Source: Elusimicrobiota bacterium (lineage in GTDB: Bacteria; Elusimicrobiota; Elusimicrobia; FEN-1173). Taken from it: DNA of 64,000 nucleotides. Numbering within the stretch: position 1 is the stretch's first letter; the number at the start of each line of letters is the position of its first letter. The stretch is taken from assembly GCA_016721625.1 (NCBI GenBank), contig JADKHR010000001.1, forward strand, positions 930,001-994,000, in the 5' to 3' direction. Below the pieces are notes generated by a model. That model was not told the DNA's origin. It saw nothing but the letters and a program-made list of their open reading frames with translations, and did no database searches. Position numbers and translations under genes: made by a program. Below, one piece after another: positions 41,888 through 51,009 of this stretch.

Positions 41888-43144
41888 TTACGTCCCTTCC
41901 TGCCAAGAAGCCAGGTATTTCTCCTGTTCCGGGGTAAGGGTATCGACGCCGACCCGCATGGCGGCCAATTTGAGGCGCGCGATGTTGCGGTCAATATCCA
42001 CGGGCACGCTGTGGACTTTTTTGGCCAGGCCCTTGGCGTTCTTCACCATATATTCCGCGCAAAGGGCTTGGTTGGCGAAGGACATGTCCATGACACTGGC
42101 CGGGTGGCCTTCGGCGGAAGTCAGGTTGATCAGCCGACCCTCGCCCAGCACGTGAATGCGGCGTCCGCCGGGCAGGGTGTATTCGTCGACGAAGGGACGC
42201 GCCTGGCGCTTCCCCTTGGCCAGCTTGGCCAGGGCGGGGATGTCGATCTCCACGTTGAAGTGGCCGGAGTTGGCCAGGATGGCCCCGTCTTTCATTTTCT
42301 TGAAATGCTCCGCCGCGATGACGGAAATGTTGCCCGTGACGGTGATAAAGATGTCGCCCTTGGCGGCGGCCTGCCCCATGGGCATGACCATGAACCCGTC
42401 CATGTGGGCTTCCAGCGCGCGGAACGGATCGATTTCCGTCACCACCACGTGGGCGCCCAGACCCCGGGCCCGGCTCGCGATGCCACGGCCGCACCAACCG
42501 TATCCGGCGACCACCACCGTCTTGCCCGCGAAGAGCACGTTGGTGGCGCGAAGGATGCCGTCGAGGGTGGATTGCCCGGTCCCGTAGCGGTTGTCGAACA
42601 TGTGTTTGGTCAAGGCGTCGTTCACGGCGATGATGGGATACTCCAACACCCCGTCTTTCTCCATGGCGCGCAGACGGATGACTCCGGTGGTGGTTTCCTC
42701 GGTGCCGCCGATGACTTCCGGCAGTTGGTCCCGCCGCTCTTTATGGAGAACCCCCACCACATCCGCGCCGTCGTCCATGGTGATCTGGGGATGATGGTCC
42801 AGCGCGGCGTAGATGTGCTTGTAATAGGTTTTATTGTTCTCGCCTTTAATCGCGAAAACCCGGATGCCGTGGTTTTTGACCAAGGCCGCGGCCACTTCGT
42901 CCTGGGTCGACAGCGGGTTGGAGGCGCAGAGAACCACGTCCGCCCCGCCTTCCTTTAGGGTGATGGCCAGGTTGGCGGTCTCCGTGGTCACATGGAGACA
43001 GCAGGACATGCGGATCTTTTTGAAGGGCTTTTGTTTTTTGAAGCGCGCCCGGATGAGGCGAAGAACGGGCATCTCCCGCTCCGCCCAGGTGATGAGGTTT
43101 TCCCCCGCGTTGGCGAGGCGTAAATCCTTGACGTCGTATTTCAT
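41888..43144 (-). CDS. ahcY: adenosylhomocysteinase
   Basis: 418 residues, NAD-dependent hydrolysis of S-adenosylhomocysteine to homocysteine and adenosine, clearing the inhibitor left by methyltransferases. Conserved segments: MSCCLHVTTETANLAITL, CASNPLSTQDEVAAAL, DDGADVVGVLH, ETTTGVIRL, NDALTKHMFDNRYGTGQS and the Rossmann loop VVAGYGWCGRGIA. Length fits the short bacterial/archaeal class. It starts 3 bp after the metK stop, so the two form a methyl-cycle operon. Confidence 0.95.
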   Translation of the reverse strand: MKYDVKDLRLANAGENLITWAEREMPVLRLIRARFKKQKPFKKIRMSCCLHVTTETANLAITLKEGGADVVLCASNPLSTQDEVAAALVKNHGIRVFAIKGENNKTYYKHIYAALDHHPQITMDDGADVVGVLHKERRDQLPEVIGGTEETTTGVIRLRAMEKDGVLEYPIIAVNDALTKHMFDNRYGTGQSTLDGILRATNVLFAGKTVVVAGYGWCGRGIASRARGLGAHVVVTEIDPFRALEAHMDGFMVMPMGQAAAKGDIFITVTGNISVIAAEHFKKMKDGAILANSGHFNVEIDIPALAKLAKGKRQARPFVDEYTLPGGRRIHVLGEGRLINLTSAEGHPASVMDMSFANQALCAEYMVKNAKGLAKKVHSVPVDIDRNIARLKLAAMRVGVDTLTPEQEKYLASWQEGT

Positions 43145-43147
43145 GGG

Positions 43148-44320
43148 TTAGATCCTCGCGGATTTCTTGAGTTCGGCGGCCTTGTTCGTCTTCTCCCAAT
43201 AAAAATCCGCGTCCTCGCGGCCGAAGTGGCCGTAGGAAGCGGTTTTCCGGTAGAAGGGCCGGCGCAGTTTAAGGTAATCGATGATGCCCCGGGGCGTCAA
43301 CGGGAACACGTCCCGGACCAAGGTCACCAAGCGGGCCTCGGGCACGAGGCCGGTGCCGTGGGTGTCCACCATAACGCTCACGGGGTCGGCCACGCCGATG
43401 GCGTAGGCGAGCTGGACCGTGCATTGGCGGGCCAAGCCCGCGGCCACGATGTTCTTGGCCACGTGGCGCGCCATGTAACAGGCGGACCGGTCCACCTTGG
43501 TGGGATCCTTGCCGCTAAAAGCGCCACCACCGTGGGGAGCCCAACCGCCGTAGGTGTCCACGATGATCTTTCGCCCGGTCACGCCCGTGTCCCCCTCGGG
43601 CCCGCCGACGACGAATTTGCCTGTGGGGTTCACAAAGAATTTCGTTTCCTTGTCCAACATGTTCTTCGGAAGCACGGGGAGGACCACTTTCGCGATCATC
43701 TCTTCCCGCGCGACGTTGGTGATCTTTTTCCCCGTCCGGTCCAGGATGGACTCGTCGTGCTGGCTGGAGAGGACCACCGCGTCGATGCGGCGGGGCCGCC
43801 CGTCTTCGTACTCCACCGTCACTTGGGATTTTCCGTCGGGTCCGAGATAAGGGAGGATTTTCTTTTTTCGAACTTCCGCCAAGCGGCGGGTGAGGTTGTG
43901 GGCCAAGCTGATCGGCGTCGGCATGAGCTCTTTGGTTTCGTCGCAGGCGAACCCGACCATCAACCCCTGGTCTCCGGCCCCGCCCGTGTCCACGCCCTGG
44001 GAAATGTCCGGGGACTGGCGGCCGATGGCGTTCAAAATCCCGCAACTGGCGGCGTCAAACCCGAACCGACGGTCGGTATAACCGATCTCCGCCACCACGG
44101 ACCGGACCAGGGACGGCACGTCCACCCAGGTTTTGGTCGTGATCTCGCCGCCCACCACCACGAGCCCTGTGGTGACGAAGGTCTCGCAGGCCACCCGGCC
44201 GTGGGAATCTTCCGTCAAAATCGCATCCAACACCGCGTCCGAAATTTGGTCGCACACCTTATCAGGGTGCCCCTCCGTCACCGACTCGGAAGTAAAAACA
44301 TATTTATCACGACGCATCAT
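43148..44320 (-). CDS. metK: S-adenosylmethionine synthetase
   Basis: 390 residues, making SAM from methionine and ATP. Signatures: ESVTEGHPDKVCDQISDAVL at the N-terminus, GAGDQGLMVGFACDET, and GGGAFSGKDPTKVDRSACY. Length is full. Two adjacent ATGs (44320, 44317) follow AAAGGAG. It is paired with ahcY downstream, consistent with heavy SAM use by the methyltransferases in the polysaccharide operon. Confidence 0.95.
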   Translation of the reverse strand: MMRRDKYVFTSESVTEGHPDKVCDQISDAVLDAILTEDSHGRVACETFVTTGLVVVGGEITTKTWVDVPSLVRSVVAEIGYTDRRFGFDAASCGILNAIGRQSPDISQGVDTGGAGDQGLMVGFACDETKELMPTPISLAHNLTRRLAEVRKKKILPYLGPDGKSQVTVEYEDGRPRRIDAVVLSSQHDESILDRTGKKITNVAREEMIAKVVLPVLPKNMLDKETKFFVNPTGKFVVGGPEGDTGVTGRKIIVDTYGGWAPHGGGAFSGKDPTKVDRSACYMARHVAKNIVAAGLARQCTVQLAYAIGVADPVSVMVDTHGTGLVPEARLVTLVRDVFPLTPRGIIDYLKLRRPFYRKTASYGHFGREDADFYWEKTNKAAELKKSARI

Positions 44321-44377
44321 GGAACTCCTTTGAGGAATTAGCTCTGTAGTGACTTTATTGGTTTTTCGGGAAAGCAG

Positions 44378-44407
44378 ATTCTACCAGATTTGTTGGATTA
44401 TCCACAA
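44378..44407 (-). promoter_or_regulatory. metK promoter
   Basis: On the minus strand TTGTGG (44407-44402), 18-bp spacer, TAGAAT (44383-44378) with TGG in front as an extended -10. The leader would be about 50 nt. No SAM riboswitch fold is apparent in it. Confidence 0.5.
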
Positions 44408-44431
44408 ACCAGGTCAGGTCGAAAAAGATCC

Positions 44432-45514
44432 TCACCTTTCCGTGAGGCCAGGCAGGACTTGGCTATGAGAAGGCAGTCGCGCGCCGTCGGCTAAAACTTG
44501 GTCCGGCCCGATGCGGCAGTCGGAGCCGATGACCACCTTGGAGCCCAGGAGGCTTCTTTCCACTTGGGTTCGGGCGCCGATGCGGGCGCCTTCCAAAACG
44601 ACGCAATCCGACAGCCGCGCGTCTTCCTCGATGCGGGCCCCCGCTCCGATGGTCACCCGCCCCGCCAACGTCACCCGAGCGCCCAAGCGGACCCCTTCGC
44701 CGACCACCGCCGTCCCCAGCACCCGCACGCCCGCCCCCACGACGGCGCCCCGCCCCAGATGCATCCCCCCTCGGGAACGCAGTCCCGGAGGCCACAGGCC
44801 CATCTCCTGCAGGTCCGCGTGGGTGCGCCAATAGGTTTTCAGGGTCCCGATGTCGGACCAGTAGCCCCGGTGGAAAAAACCGGCCACGCGAAAGCCTTCT
44901 TCCAGCAAGGCGGGAAATATTTCCCGCTCAATGGAAACCGCCCGCCCCACGGGGATCCGTTCCACCACCCGGGGCTCAAACAAATAACATCCCGCGTTCA
45001 CCCGCGCCTTTTCATGAACCTCCGCGGTTTCCGTCGCCGGGGGTTTCTCCAAAAACCGCCGGATCAGGCCTGCGGCGTCGCTTTCCACCAACCCGTAGGC
45101 CGCGGGATTGTCCACGGCCACCAAGGCCAGCGTGGCGTCGGCCTTGGCCTTCCGGTGGGTCTCGGCCAGGGCTTTCAGGTCGAAATCGCTCAACACATCG
45201 CCGTTCAAAATGAACGCCGGCCCGTTCAAATGGTCCAGAGCGTGGCGAATGGCGCCCCCCGTCCCCAGAGGCTCTTTCTCCAGGGAGTAAATGAACTTCA
45301 CCCCCCACTGTTTCCCCGTCCCTAACTGCCGTCGAAAAGCGGCCGCCTTGTGCCCCAGTCCCAACACCACTTCCCTCACCCCGAACTTTTTCAAGAGGTC
45401 GATCTGGTAGGCGATAAAGGGCCGGTTCAAAATCGGCAAAAGCGGCTTAGGCCGATCCACCGTCAACGGCCGCAACCGCGACCCCAACCCGCCCAACAGG
45501 ATAAGAGCTTTCAT
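44432..45514 (-). CDS. sugar-1-phosphate nucleotidyltransferase with left-handed beta-helix domain
   Basis: 360 residues. The N-terminal nucleotidyltransferase has MKALILLGGLGSRLRPLT, KPLLPILNRPFIAYQ and the metal/sugar site LNGDVLSDFD. From about residue 255 hexapeptide repeats (GRGAVVGAGVRV, GEGVRLGARVTL, GAGARIEEDARL) form a left-handed beta-helix as in mannose-1-phosphate guanylyltransferases (GMPPB-like) and glucose-1-phosphate thymidylyltransferases. With a GmhB-type phosphatase upstream, a heptose or mannose nucleotide is plausible, but the base and sugar cannot be fixed from sequence. Confidence 0.85.
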   Translation of the reverse strand: MKALILLGGLGSRLRPLTVDRPKPLLPILNRPFIAYQIDLLKKFGVREVVLGLGHKAAAFRRQLGTGKQWGVKFIYSLEKEPLGTGGAIRHALDHLNGPAFILNGDVLSDFDLKALAETHRKAKADATLALVAVDNPAAYGLVESDAAGLIRRFLEKPPATETAEVHEKARVNAGCYLFEPRVVERIPVGRAVSIEREIFPALLEEGFRVAGFFHRGYWSDIGTLKTYWRTHADLQEMGLWPPGLRSRGGMHLGRGAVVGAGVRVLGTAVVGEGVRLGARVTLAGRVTIGAGARIEEDARLSDCVVLEGARIGARTQVERSLLGSKVVIGSDCRIGPDQVLADGARLPSHSQVLPGLTER

Positions 45515-45569
45515 TTAACCGTCCTCTCCAACCAATCAAGGTAGTCAGGCACCGTTTGTCCTTTAGCCC

Positions 45570-45689
45570 TAATGCAGTTTAGATAAGGAGTAGCTGCCCG
45601 ATTTATCGGGCGATTTTCAGTCTACGCGAACCAAAAGCGCCCCATAAATGGGGCAACTACACTTTTTCAGACCTTATCTAAACCACATT
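45570..45689. mobile_element. 120-bp miniature inverted-repeat element
   Basis: Terminal inverted repeats AATGCAGTTTAGATAAGG (45571-45588) and CCTTATCTAAACCACATT (45672-45689) agree at 16 of 18. The 11-bp direct repeat TCCTTTAGCCC flanks it at 45559-45569 and 45690-45700. Each half contains a short hairpin, GCCCGAT/ATCGGGC (about 45596-45611) and GCCCCAT/ATGGGGC (about 45639-45654), so the whole can fold as nested hairpins. It encodes nothing. It separates the nucleotidyltransferase from gmhB. Confidence 0.6.
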
Positions 45690-45744
45690 TCCTTTAGCCC
45701 CCCTAAATCCAAAGACTCCGGAAGGACGTGTCAATGCAAAATGA

Positions 45745-46326
45745 TCAGTGAGACTGCAAAATTGCATTCCCTTCAATCCAGTGGGCGGCGGCGGACAGAT
45801 CACGGACGAATGGGACGCCGGCCGGGAGATGAGCCTTTTCTTTCAACCCGTAACCGGTCCCGACCAGGATGGGCTGAACTCCGGCCGCCTGCGCCGCCTG
45901 AACGTCGATCAATTTATCCCCGACCAAAAAAGAACGGGAGAGGTCGATGTTCAAATCCGTTTCGGCTTTCAGGACCATGCCCGGCCGTGGTTTTCGGCAA
46001 TCGCATCCCTCCCCCGGCCCGTGCGGACAAAAATAAAATCCCGCAACCTCAACGCCCATGCCGTGGAGATCTTTGGCCACCTGGCCGTGCAATGCCCGAA
46101 CATCCGCCGCCGAGTAGTATCCCCGCGCCACCCCCGATTGATTCGACACCACGACCAGCCGGAACCCCAGCCCCGCCATTTTCCTCATCCCGTCCACGGC
46201 CCCCGGAATCCATTCCCAATTCGCGTATCGATGGACATAGTCCTTCTCCACATTCAACGTCCCGTCCCGGTCCAAAAAAACCGCCGCCCGATCGGGCTTT
46301 CGGCCCTCGCCACCTTTCCTCTTCAT
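45745..46326 (-). CDS. gmhB: D-glycero-D-manno-heptose 1,7-bisphosphate phosphatase-like HAD protein
   Basis: 193 residues of the HAD superfamily (GmhB/histidinol-phosphatase group). The nucleophile motif AVFLDRDGTLNVEKDYVH, the VVSNQSGVARG motif, the zinc loop CPHGPGEGCDCRKPRPGM and FLVGDKLIDVQAAQAAG are all present. GmhB removes the C7 phosphate in ADP- or GDP-heptose synthesis for LPS core or S-layer glycans. It lies 7 bp after the ATPase gene. No other heptose genes (gmhA, hldE) are in the window, so the pathway is inferred. Confidence 0.85.
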   Translation of the reverse strand: MKRKGGEGRKPDRAAVFLDRDGTLNVEKDYVHRYANWEWIPGAVDGMRKMAGLGFRLVVVSNQSGVARGYYSAADVRALHGQVAKDLHGMGVEVAGFYFCPHGPGEGCDCRKPRPGMVLKAETDLNIDLSRSFLVGDKLIDVQAAQAAGVQPILVGTGYGLKEKAHLPAGVPFVRDLSAAAHWIEGNAILQSH

Positions 46327-46333
46327 AACGGGC

Positions 46334-47557
46334 TCACAAGCATGCGAATGGGATGGAAACGATGCGTTCCGTCAGCCGCCGGACCTCGGCCCCATTGTGC
46401 ACTACCAGGCCCCATTCGCATTTGTGCTCCTGAACGAAGTCGGTGAGAGATCGCAGGTCGTAATGGGTCAATGTCTGTGCGTGCTTGATCTCAATGGGAA
46501 CGGTTCCGAAGTTTCCCTCCAAAACGAGGTCCACCTCCCCCCCCGCGTAGGTTCGGTAATAATACGCTTCATGGGGAACCCCCTCCATGGCCAGCCCGCG
46601 GAGAAGTTCTTCGGTGACGAGCCCCTCCCAAGAGGCTCCCATTCGAGGATGGGCCATGAGCGAAGCGAGATCATTCACCCGAATGAAGTGATGGAGAATG
46701 CCGGTGTCTCGAAGGAAGCCTTTCGGATGCTTCACCAGGCGGCGGAGGGGCCCCTTGCCATAAGCGGGGAGATTTCGCCAAAGATAAGAACCTTCCGCAA
46801 TCCCCAAATACTCCTGGGCCGTCACGGAAGAGATGCCCAGCGCCCGCCCCAAGTCGGCACAGTTCACGATCGACCCCGAAAATCCCGCCAACTGTTGAGA
46901 AAACAGTCGAAATTTGGCCTGGTTCAATCCCGGAAATAGCCGCGCCACATCCCGTTGAATATAGGTCTGAAAATAATTTTCCATCCAAGCCGTCCGAAAG
47001 GCCGCCCCGCGTCTCACCCACGGCTCGGGATACCCCCCCTTTAACCAATAGGAGTGAATTTGCGAAAGGGTGAGCCGGGGCTTCAGAGATTCGAAATCTT
47101 GTGCCGTGACCTTCCCACCCTTCAACAACGAAGCCAATGGCGGCCGTTGCCCTCCATAGGCCTCCAGGCAGGAGAGGGGCGCCATCTCAATGATCGCCAC
47201 GCGCCCGGCCAGAGTTTCCGAAATATTACGAACGAGCGCGGGAGAGCTGGACCCCGTTATAACAAACCGCCCCCGCTCCCTTCGGTGCTCGTCAATGGCC
47301 ACGCGCAACGCGCTAAAAACCGGCGGATGAACCTGAGCCTCATCCAAGGCCACCTGCCGGGGATTCAGCCGAAAGAAAAGGTCCGGATCGCGGGAGATCA
47401 CCTCGAAATCGGCCGACCGTTCCAAGTCGAACCGCCGCCACGGCTTTCGCAGACTCTCAAGGAGGGTGGTTTTTCCGCACTGCCGCGGCCCGAGCACCGC
47501 CACGCAAGGGAACTGTTTGAGGCGATCCAAAAGAAGCCGCTCGTAGGCTCTTTTCAT
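46334..47557 (-). CDS. AAA ATPase with DUF4143 domain
   Basis: 407 residues, complete. Walker A VLGPRQCGKTTLL and Walker B RQVALDEAQVHPP are followed by the sensor ITGSSSPALVRNISETLAGR. The DUF4143 part has SYWLKGGYPEPW, FQTYIQRDVARLF and WEGLVTEELLRGL, ending in an endonuclease-like fold (GGEVDLVLEGN, PIEIKHAQTL). These proteins are widespread in archaea and bacteria with no agreed role; toxin-antitoxin or defence functions are suspected. It has no ribosome-binding site, and an AT-rich palindrome precedes it. It sits within a polysaccharide operon and looks like an insertion. Confidence 0.85.
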   Translation of the reverse strand: MKRAYERLLLDRLKQFPCVAVLGPRQCGKTTLLESLRKPWRRFDLERSADFEVISRDPDLFFRLNPRQVALDEAQVHPPVFSALRVAIDEHRRERGRFVITGSSSPALVRNISETLAGRVAIIEMAPLSCLEAYGGQRPPLASLLKGGKVTAQDFESLKPRLTLSQIHSYWLKGGYPEPWVRRGAAFRTAWMENYFQTYIQRDVARLFPGLNQAKFRLFSQQLAGFSGSIVNCADLGRALGISSVTAQEYLGIAEGSYLWRNLPAYGKGPLRRLVKHPKGFLRDTGILHHFIRVNDLASLMAHPRMGASWEGLVTEELLRGLAMEGVPHEAYYYRTYAGGEVDLVLEGNFGTVPIEIKHAQTLTHYDLRSLTDFVQEHKCEWGLVVHNGAEVRRLTERIVSIPFACL

Positions 47558-47563
47558 ATGTCT

Positions 47564-47590
47564 AATTATTAAACATTATGTTTAATAATT
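47564..47590 (-). promoter_or_regulatory. 27-bp operator-like palindrome before the DUF4143 ATPase
   Basis: AATTATTAAACAT and ATGTTTAATAATT form perfect 13-bp arms around one base, ending 6 bp before the ATG at 47557. It contains CATAAT, a possible -10, so a protein bound here could block transcription. It abuts the upstream epimerase stop codon. Confidence 0.5.
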
Positions 47591-48519
47591 CAATCTATCG
47601 GTTTACCCACCGACCGGATATGCGCATAGGTCTTGGCCAATCCGTCAGCCAACCCCACCGTCGGTTTCCAACCCAACACCCGCGCCGCTTTGGAGATATT
47701 CAAAACGCTTCGAAAAAGTTCCCCCGGCCGGGCGGGTTTGGGCTCAAACGATGAAGGCCCCGGATGGCAAGACCTCAAGACTTTAAACAAACGGTGAACG
47801 TCCGTGGGTTTCCCCGTTCCGATATTAATGGATTCCCCTTCCCCCTTGGAGAGCGCCGCCACATTCGCGCGAACCACGTCGCTCACATAAACATAGTCCC
47901 TCATTTGTCGTCCGTTCCCGTATATAAACGCCGGCTCTCCCGCCAGCAGTCGATGACAAAAAATGGCCACCACGCCCGCTTCCCCGTGGGGGTCCTGGCG
48001 GGGCCCGTAAACATTCCCATATCGCAAAACGGTGAACGGCAATCCGTGCAGGGCGCGATAGGTCCGCAGGTAATGTTCCCCCGCCAATTTCGTGACCCCG
48101 TAGGGAGAAAGGGGCCGGGGCGGATCGCTTTCGATCGCCGGACGACGGCACTCCCCATAATAAGTCCCGCCCGATGCCGCGAAAATAAATTTCTTAACCC
48201 CATGGGCCCGCGATAATTCCAAAAGATTCAAAAGCCCCAACACGTTCACCCGCGCATCGAACAACGGGTCCGCCACGCTTCGCCGAACATCCATCTGGGC
48301 CGCATGATGATTCACCACATCGAATTTCTCTTTCCTAAACAGGCGAACCAATCCCGCACCTTGAATATCCGCTTTGACGAACCGGGCCTCGGAATTGAGG
48401 TTGGCCTTCTTTCCTGAGGAAAGGTTGTCCACCACCGTCACCCGGTGCCCCGCCCCCACATAAGCGTCCACCACGTGAGACCCAATAAACCCCGCCCCCC
48501 CGGTCACCAAAACCCGCAT
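47590..48519 (-). CDS. NAD-dependent sugar epimerase (UDP-glucose 4-epimerase-like SDR)
   Basis: 309 residues from ATG 48519 (MRVLVTGGAGFIGSHVVDAY), which overlaps the upstream stop as ATGA. A longer in-frame start would lie inside the upstream gene and is rejected. The extended-SDR features are a GGAGFIG NAD loop, DNLSSG, HHAAQMDVRRSV, catalytic YGVTK (SPYGVTKLAGEHY) with serine upstream (AASGGTYYG), and RYGNVYGPRQDPHGEAGVV. It is a GalE-like enzyme; substrate could be UDP-Glc, UDP-GlcNAc or their acids. It probably supplies a sugar for the initiating transferase next door. Confidence 0.85.
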   Translation of the reverse strand: MRVLVTGGAGFIGSHVVDAYVGAGHRVTVVDNLSSGKKANLNSEARFVKADIQGAGLVRLFRKEKFDVVNHHAAQMDVRRSVADPLFDARVNVLGLLNLLELSRAHGVKKFIFAASGGTYYGECRRPAIESDPPRPLSPYGVTKLAGEHYLRTYRALHGLPFTVLRYGNVYGPRQDPHGEAGVVAIFCHRLLAGEPAFIYGNGRQMRDYVYVSDVVRANVAALSKGEGESINIGTGKPTDVHRLFKVLRSCHPGPSSFEPKPARPGELFRSVLNISKAARVLGWKPTVGLADGLAKTYAHIRSVGKPID

Positions 48520-49902
48520 CAATAGGCTCCTTGCCGGCCAAACACCGTGGGGATTGTTTTCAGCAAAATCTTCAGGTCCAACCCGGGCGACCAATGCTCG
48601 ATGTAAAAGACGTCGAGTTCGATCATCTCCTCGTAGGACAGTTGCGCCCGGCCGCTCACCTGCCAGAGCCCGGAGATGCCCGGGAGCACGTTCAGTCGTT
48701 TCCGCGCCCACTCGTCGTTGGATTCCGCTTCCTTGGGCAATTGGGGGCGGGGTCCCACCAGGCTCATGTCCCCCGCAAGGACATTGAAAAGTTGCGGGAT
48801 TTCGTCCACGCTCAATCGCCGAATCCAACGGCCCACCCGGGTGATGCGGGGATCCTTCTTGATTTTAAAAAGAGGGCCGGGTCTTTCATTTAAATGGCGC
48901 AACTCCTCCAAACGGTCTTCCGCGTCGGTGCTCATGGATCGAAATTTGAAGATCTTAAAATTTTTTCCCTTGTATCCCACCCTCTCCTGCCGAAAGAAAA
49001 CCGGCCCGGGAGAATCCAACTTGATGAGAATGGCCAAGAGCGCCAGCGGAACCGCTCCGACCACCAGCAGGCCTACCGAGACAAACAAGTCAAAAGTTCT
49101 TTTATAAACATAGGTCCATCCGTGAAGAGAAACCGATTTGACTTGAAACGTCGGGAGCCCCAAGGACTCATCCAAAATCAACTCCCCCATGCGGAGTTCC
49201 AAGATATCGGGAACGATGCGAAAAATCACACCGGCTTCTTCGCTGATCTCGGCCATGGCGACCAAGTCGGAGGAGACAAATCAGGATCCCCACGTAGACT
49301 TCACGGAATCCATCGCCATGAACCCAATCCCTAAAAATGGCAAGGTCGCTCGTGGGCCGGGCTTCGACCTGCAATTCGGGATGGGCGGCGAGGACGCGCT
49401 GAATGGAAGCGCAAAGTCGGCCTTGACCGAGGACGAGAACCCGGTGGCGCCCCGCCCATTTCAGAAAAATCCGATGGTAAAAAAACCGCGCGGCCTGGCG
49501 GCTGGTTAGCACGAAAAGGAAGAGAAACGTTCCGCTTAAAACCGAGACGATCCGGGAATAATCCGTGCCGCGGTAGAGGAATCCGCCCGCCACCACCAAG
49601 ACCCAGCCCCAAAACACTCCCCGGGCGGTCCTCAAGCCATCGTCCAGGAAGGGGAGGTTGATCCGCTGATAAAACCCGTTCATCACAAATACGGCCATCC
49701 AAATCATCACCGCCGCCGTCTGTAGGGGAAAATAGAGAGACTCCGGCATGGCCACTTTATGGGACGGAACCAAACGCGCTCCCCATTCCCAGTAGAACCG
49801 CGCGGCATAGGCCAACTTCAACGCCGCCACCACGCATAACAAATCGACCAGGAACAGAACCGAGCGGTTCAGGAAAAGCCTGTGCTTCAAGGTCTTAAGC
49901 AT
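48519..49902 (-). CDS. polyprenyl-phosphate glycosyl-1-phosphate transferase (frame break near 49285)
   Basis: About 461 residues of the WbaP/CpsE type, which starts glycan synthesis on undecaprenyl phosphate. The N-terminal half has several helices (SVLFLVDLLCVVAALKLAYA, AVMIWMAVFVMNGFY, VFWGWVLVVAGGFLY) and a nucleotide-binding-like domain (HRVLVLGQG). The C-terminal PF02397 domain has KRTFDLFVSVGLLVV, SPGPVFFRQERVG, FKIFKFRSMSTDAE, LSVDEIPQLFNVLAGDMSLV and GPRPQLPKE. The frame changes near 49277-49291; two missing bases or one extra would join VYVGI to SSDLVAMAEISEE. It marks the initiating step of the polysaccharide made by this operon. Confidence 0.85.
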
Positions 49903-49918
49903 CGGATCATTCTAATAA

Positions 49919-51009
49919 TTAACGAGCAGCGGAAGAAACTCGCTCGACAATTCCACGAATGCCGCGAACAAAAGCCGCTCGATTGAACCGTTCGGCTTGG
50001 CGGCGAATCCGCGCCGGATCAAACGTCATGCCTTCAAACCGGCGAAGGGCGTCTGACAGGCTTTGAACCGTGGGAACCTCAAAGAACAATCCCGTTTCTC
50101 CCTCCAGGACGGTTTCGAGAGCCCCCCCTGCCGCCAAAGCGATCACCGGCCGCCCGGCGGCCATGGCTTCCACGGGGGCGATGCCAAAATCCTCTTCTCC
50201 TGGAAAGATAAACGCCCGCGCTCCGACCAAGAGTTTCTTGAGTTCCTGGAAGGAAACCCCACCCAGGAACTCCGTTCGAGGTCCTGCCAGGCGGCGAAGA
50301 GTTGGCTCGAAGGGTCCCTTCCCTACAATTTTTAAAGGGAGACCCATTTGCCCACAAGCCTCGATGGCCAGTTCGATTCGTTTGTAGGGGTTCAACCGGG
50401 AAACCACGAGAAAATAATCCCCCGGTTCGGTGGAAAAGTCAAAAGAATCCACCTCGACCGGAGGGTAGAGAACATCCGCTTCCCTGCCATAACAGGTGTA
50501 AATCCGTTTTCGGATGTGTTGCGAAATCCCGATGAACCGGTCCACCCCGAGATTCGTTTTGAGATCCCACTTTTTCAACCTCCCCAAAACTAGGGACAAT
50601 AAGGGTTTCAGAAAAACCGGAATGGGTTCCTTTTCCAGATAACGGTCCCGATCCCAGACAAACCGCATGGGCGAGTAGCAATAACAGACATGCCGTGCAC
50701 CCACCGGAACCGAAATCCCCTTGGCGAAGGCGCTACTGGACGAAAGAATCACATCGAAACCTTTCAAATCAAACCGACTGAAAACCAATGGATAGAGAGG
50801 GAGATATTTCTTGAAATGGTTTTGAGAAACGGCAACCTCTGCATAAACGACGTCCGCACGTCCCATTCCGAAAAAAAGGCGGGAAAGTTTTCCGGAAGAA
50901 AAATCGAGGTAAAAATCGGAGCTTCGGGAAACGCCTCGTGCATCGCATCCAACGTCCGCTCCGCCCCTCCGTATTGATTCAGAAAATCATGAACAATCGC
51001 TATTTTCAT
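49919..51009 (-). CDS. family 4 glycosyltransferase (one frame break)
   Basis: About 363 residues. N-terminal MKIAIVHDFLNQYGGAERTL is the GT4 GGAE loop. One base is missing in an A-run (T-run 50820-50823 on the plus strand), joining LPFLK to NHFKKYLPLYP. Further motifs: SSSSAFAKGISVP, HVCYCYSPMRFVWD, VVSRLNPYKRIELAIEA and the E-x7-E motif EEDFGIAPVEAMAAG. It is a cytoplasmic retaining transferase using an NDP-sugar; sugar and acceptor unknown. Start overlaps the preceding remnant by 4 bp (ATGA). Confidence 0.85.

Noticed and set aside
44321..44431. SAM riboswitch upstream of metK.
   Set aside because: The predicted leader is about 50 nt and I could not find the conserved cores of known SAM-sensing classes.
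48520..48828. N-terminal extension of the epimerase to 48828.
   Set aside because: It lies entirely in the sugar transferase gene in another frame; ATG 48519 begins a perfect Rossmann start and forms an ATGA overlap.
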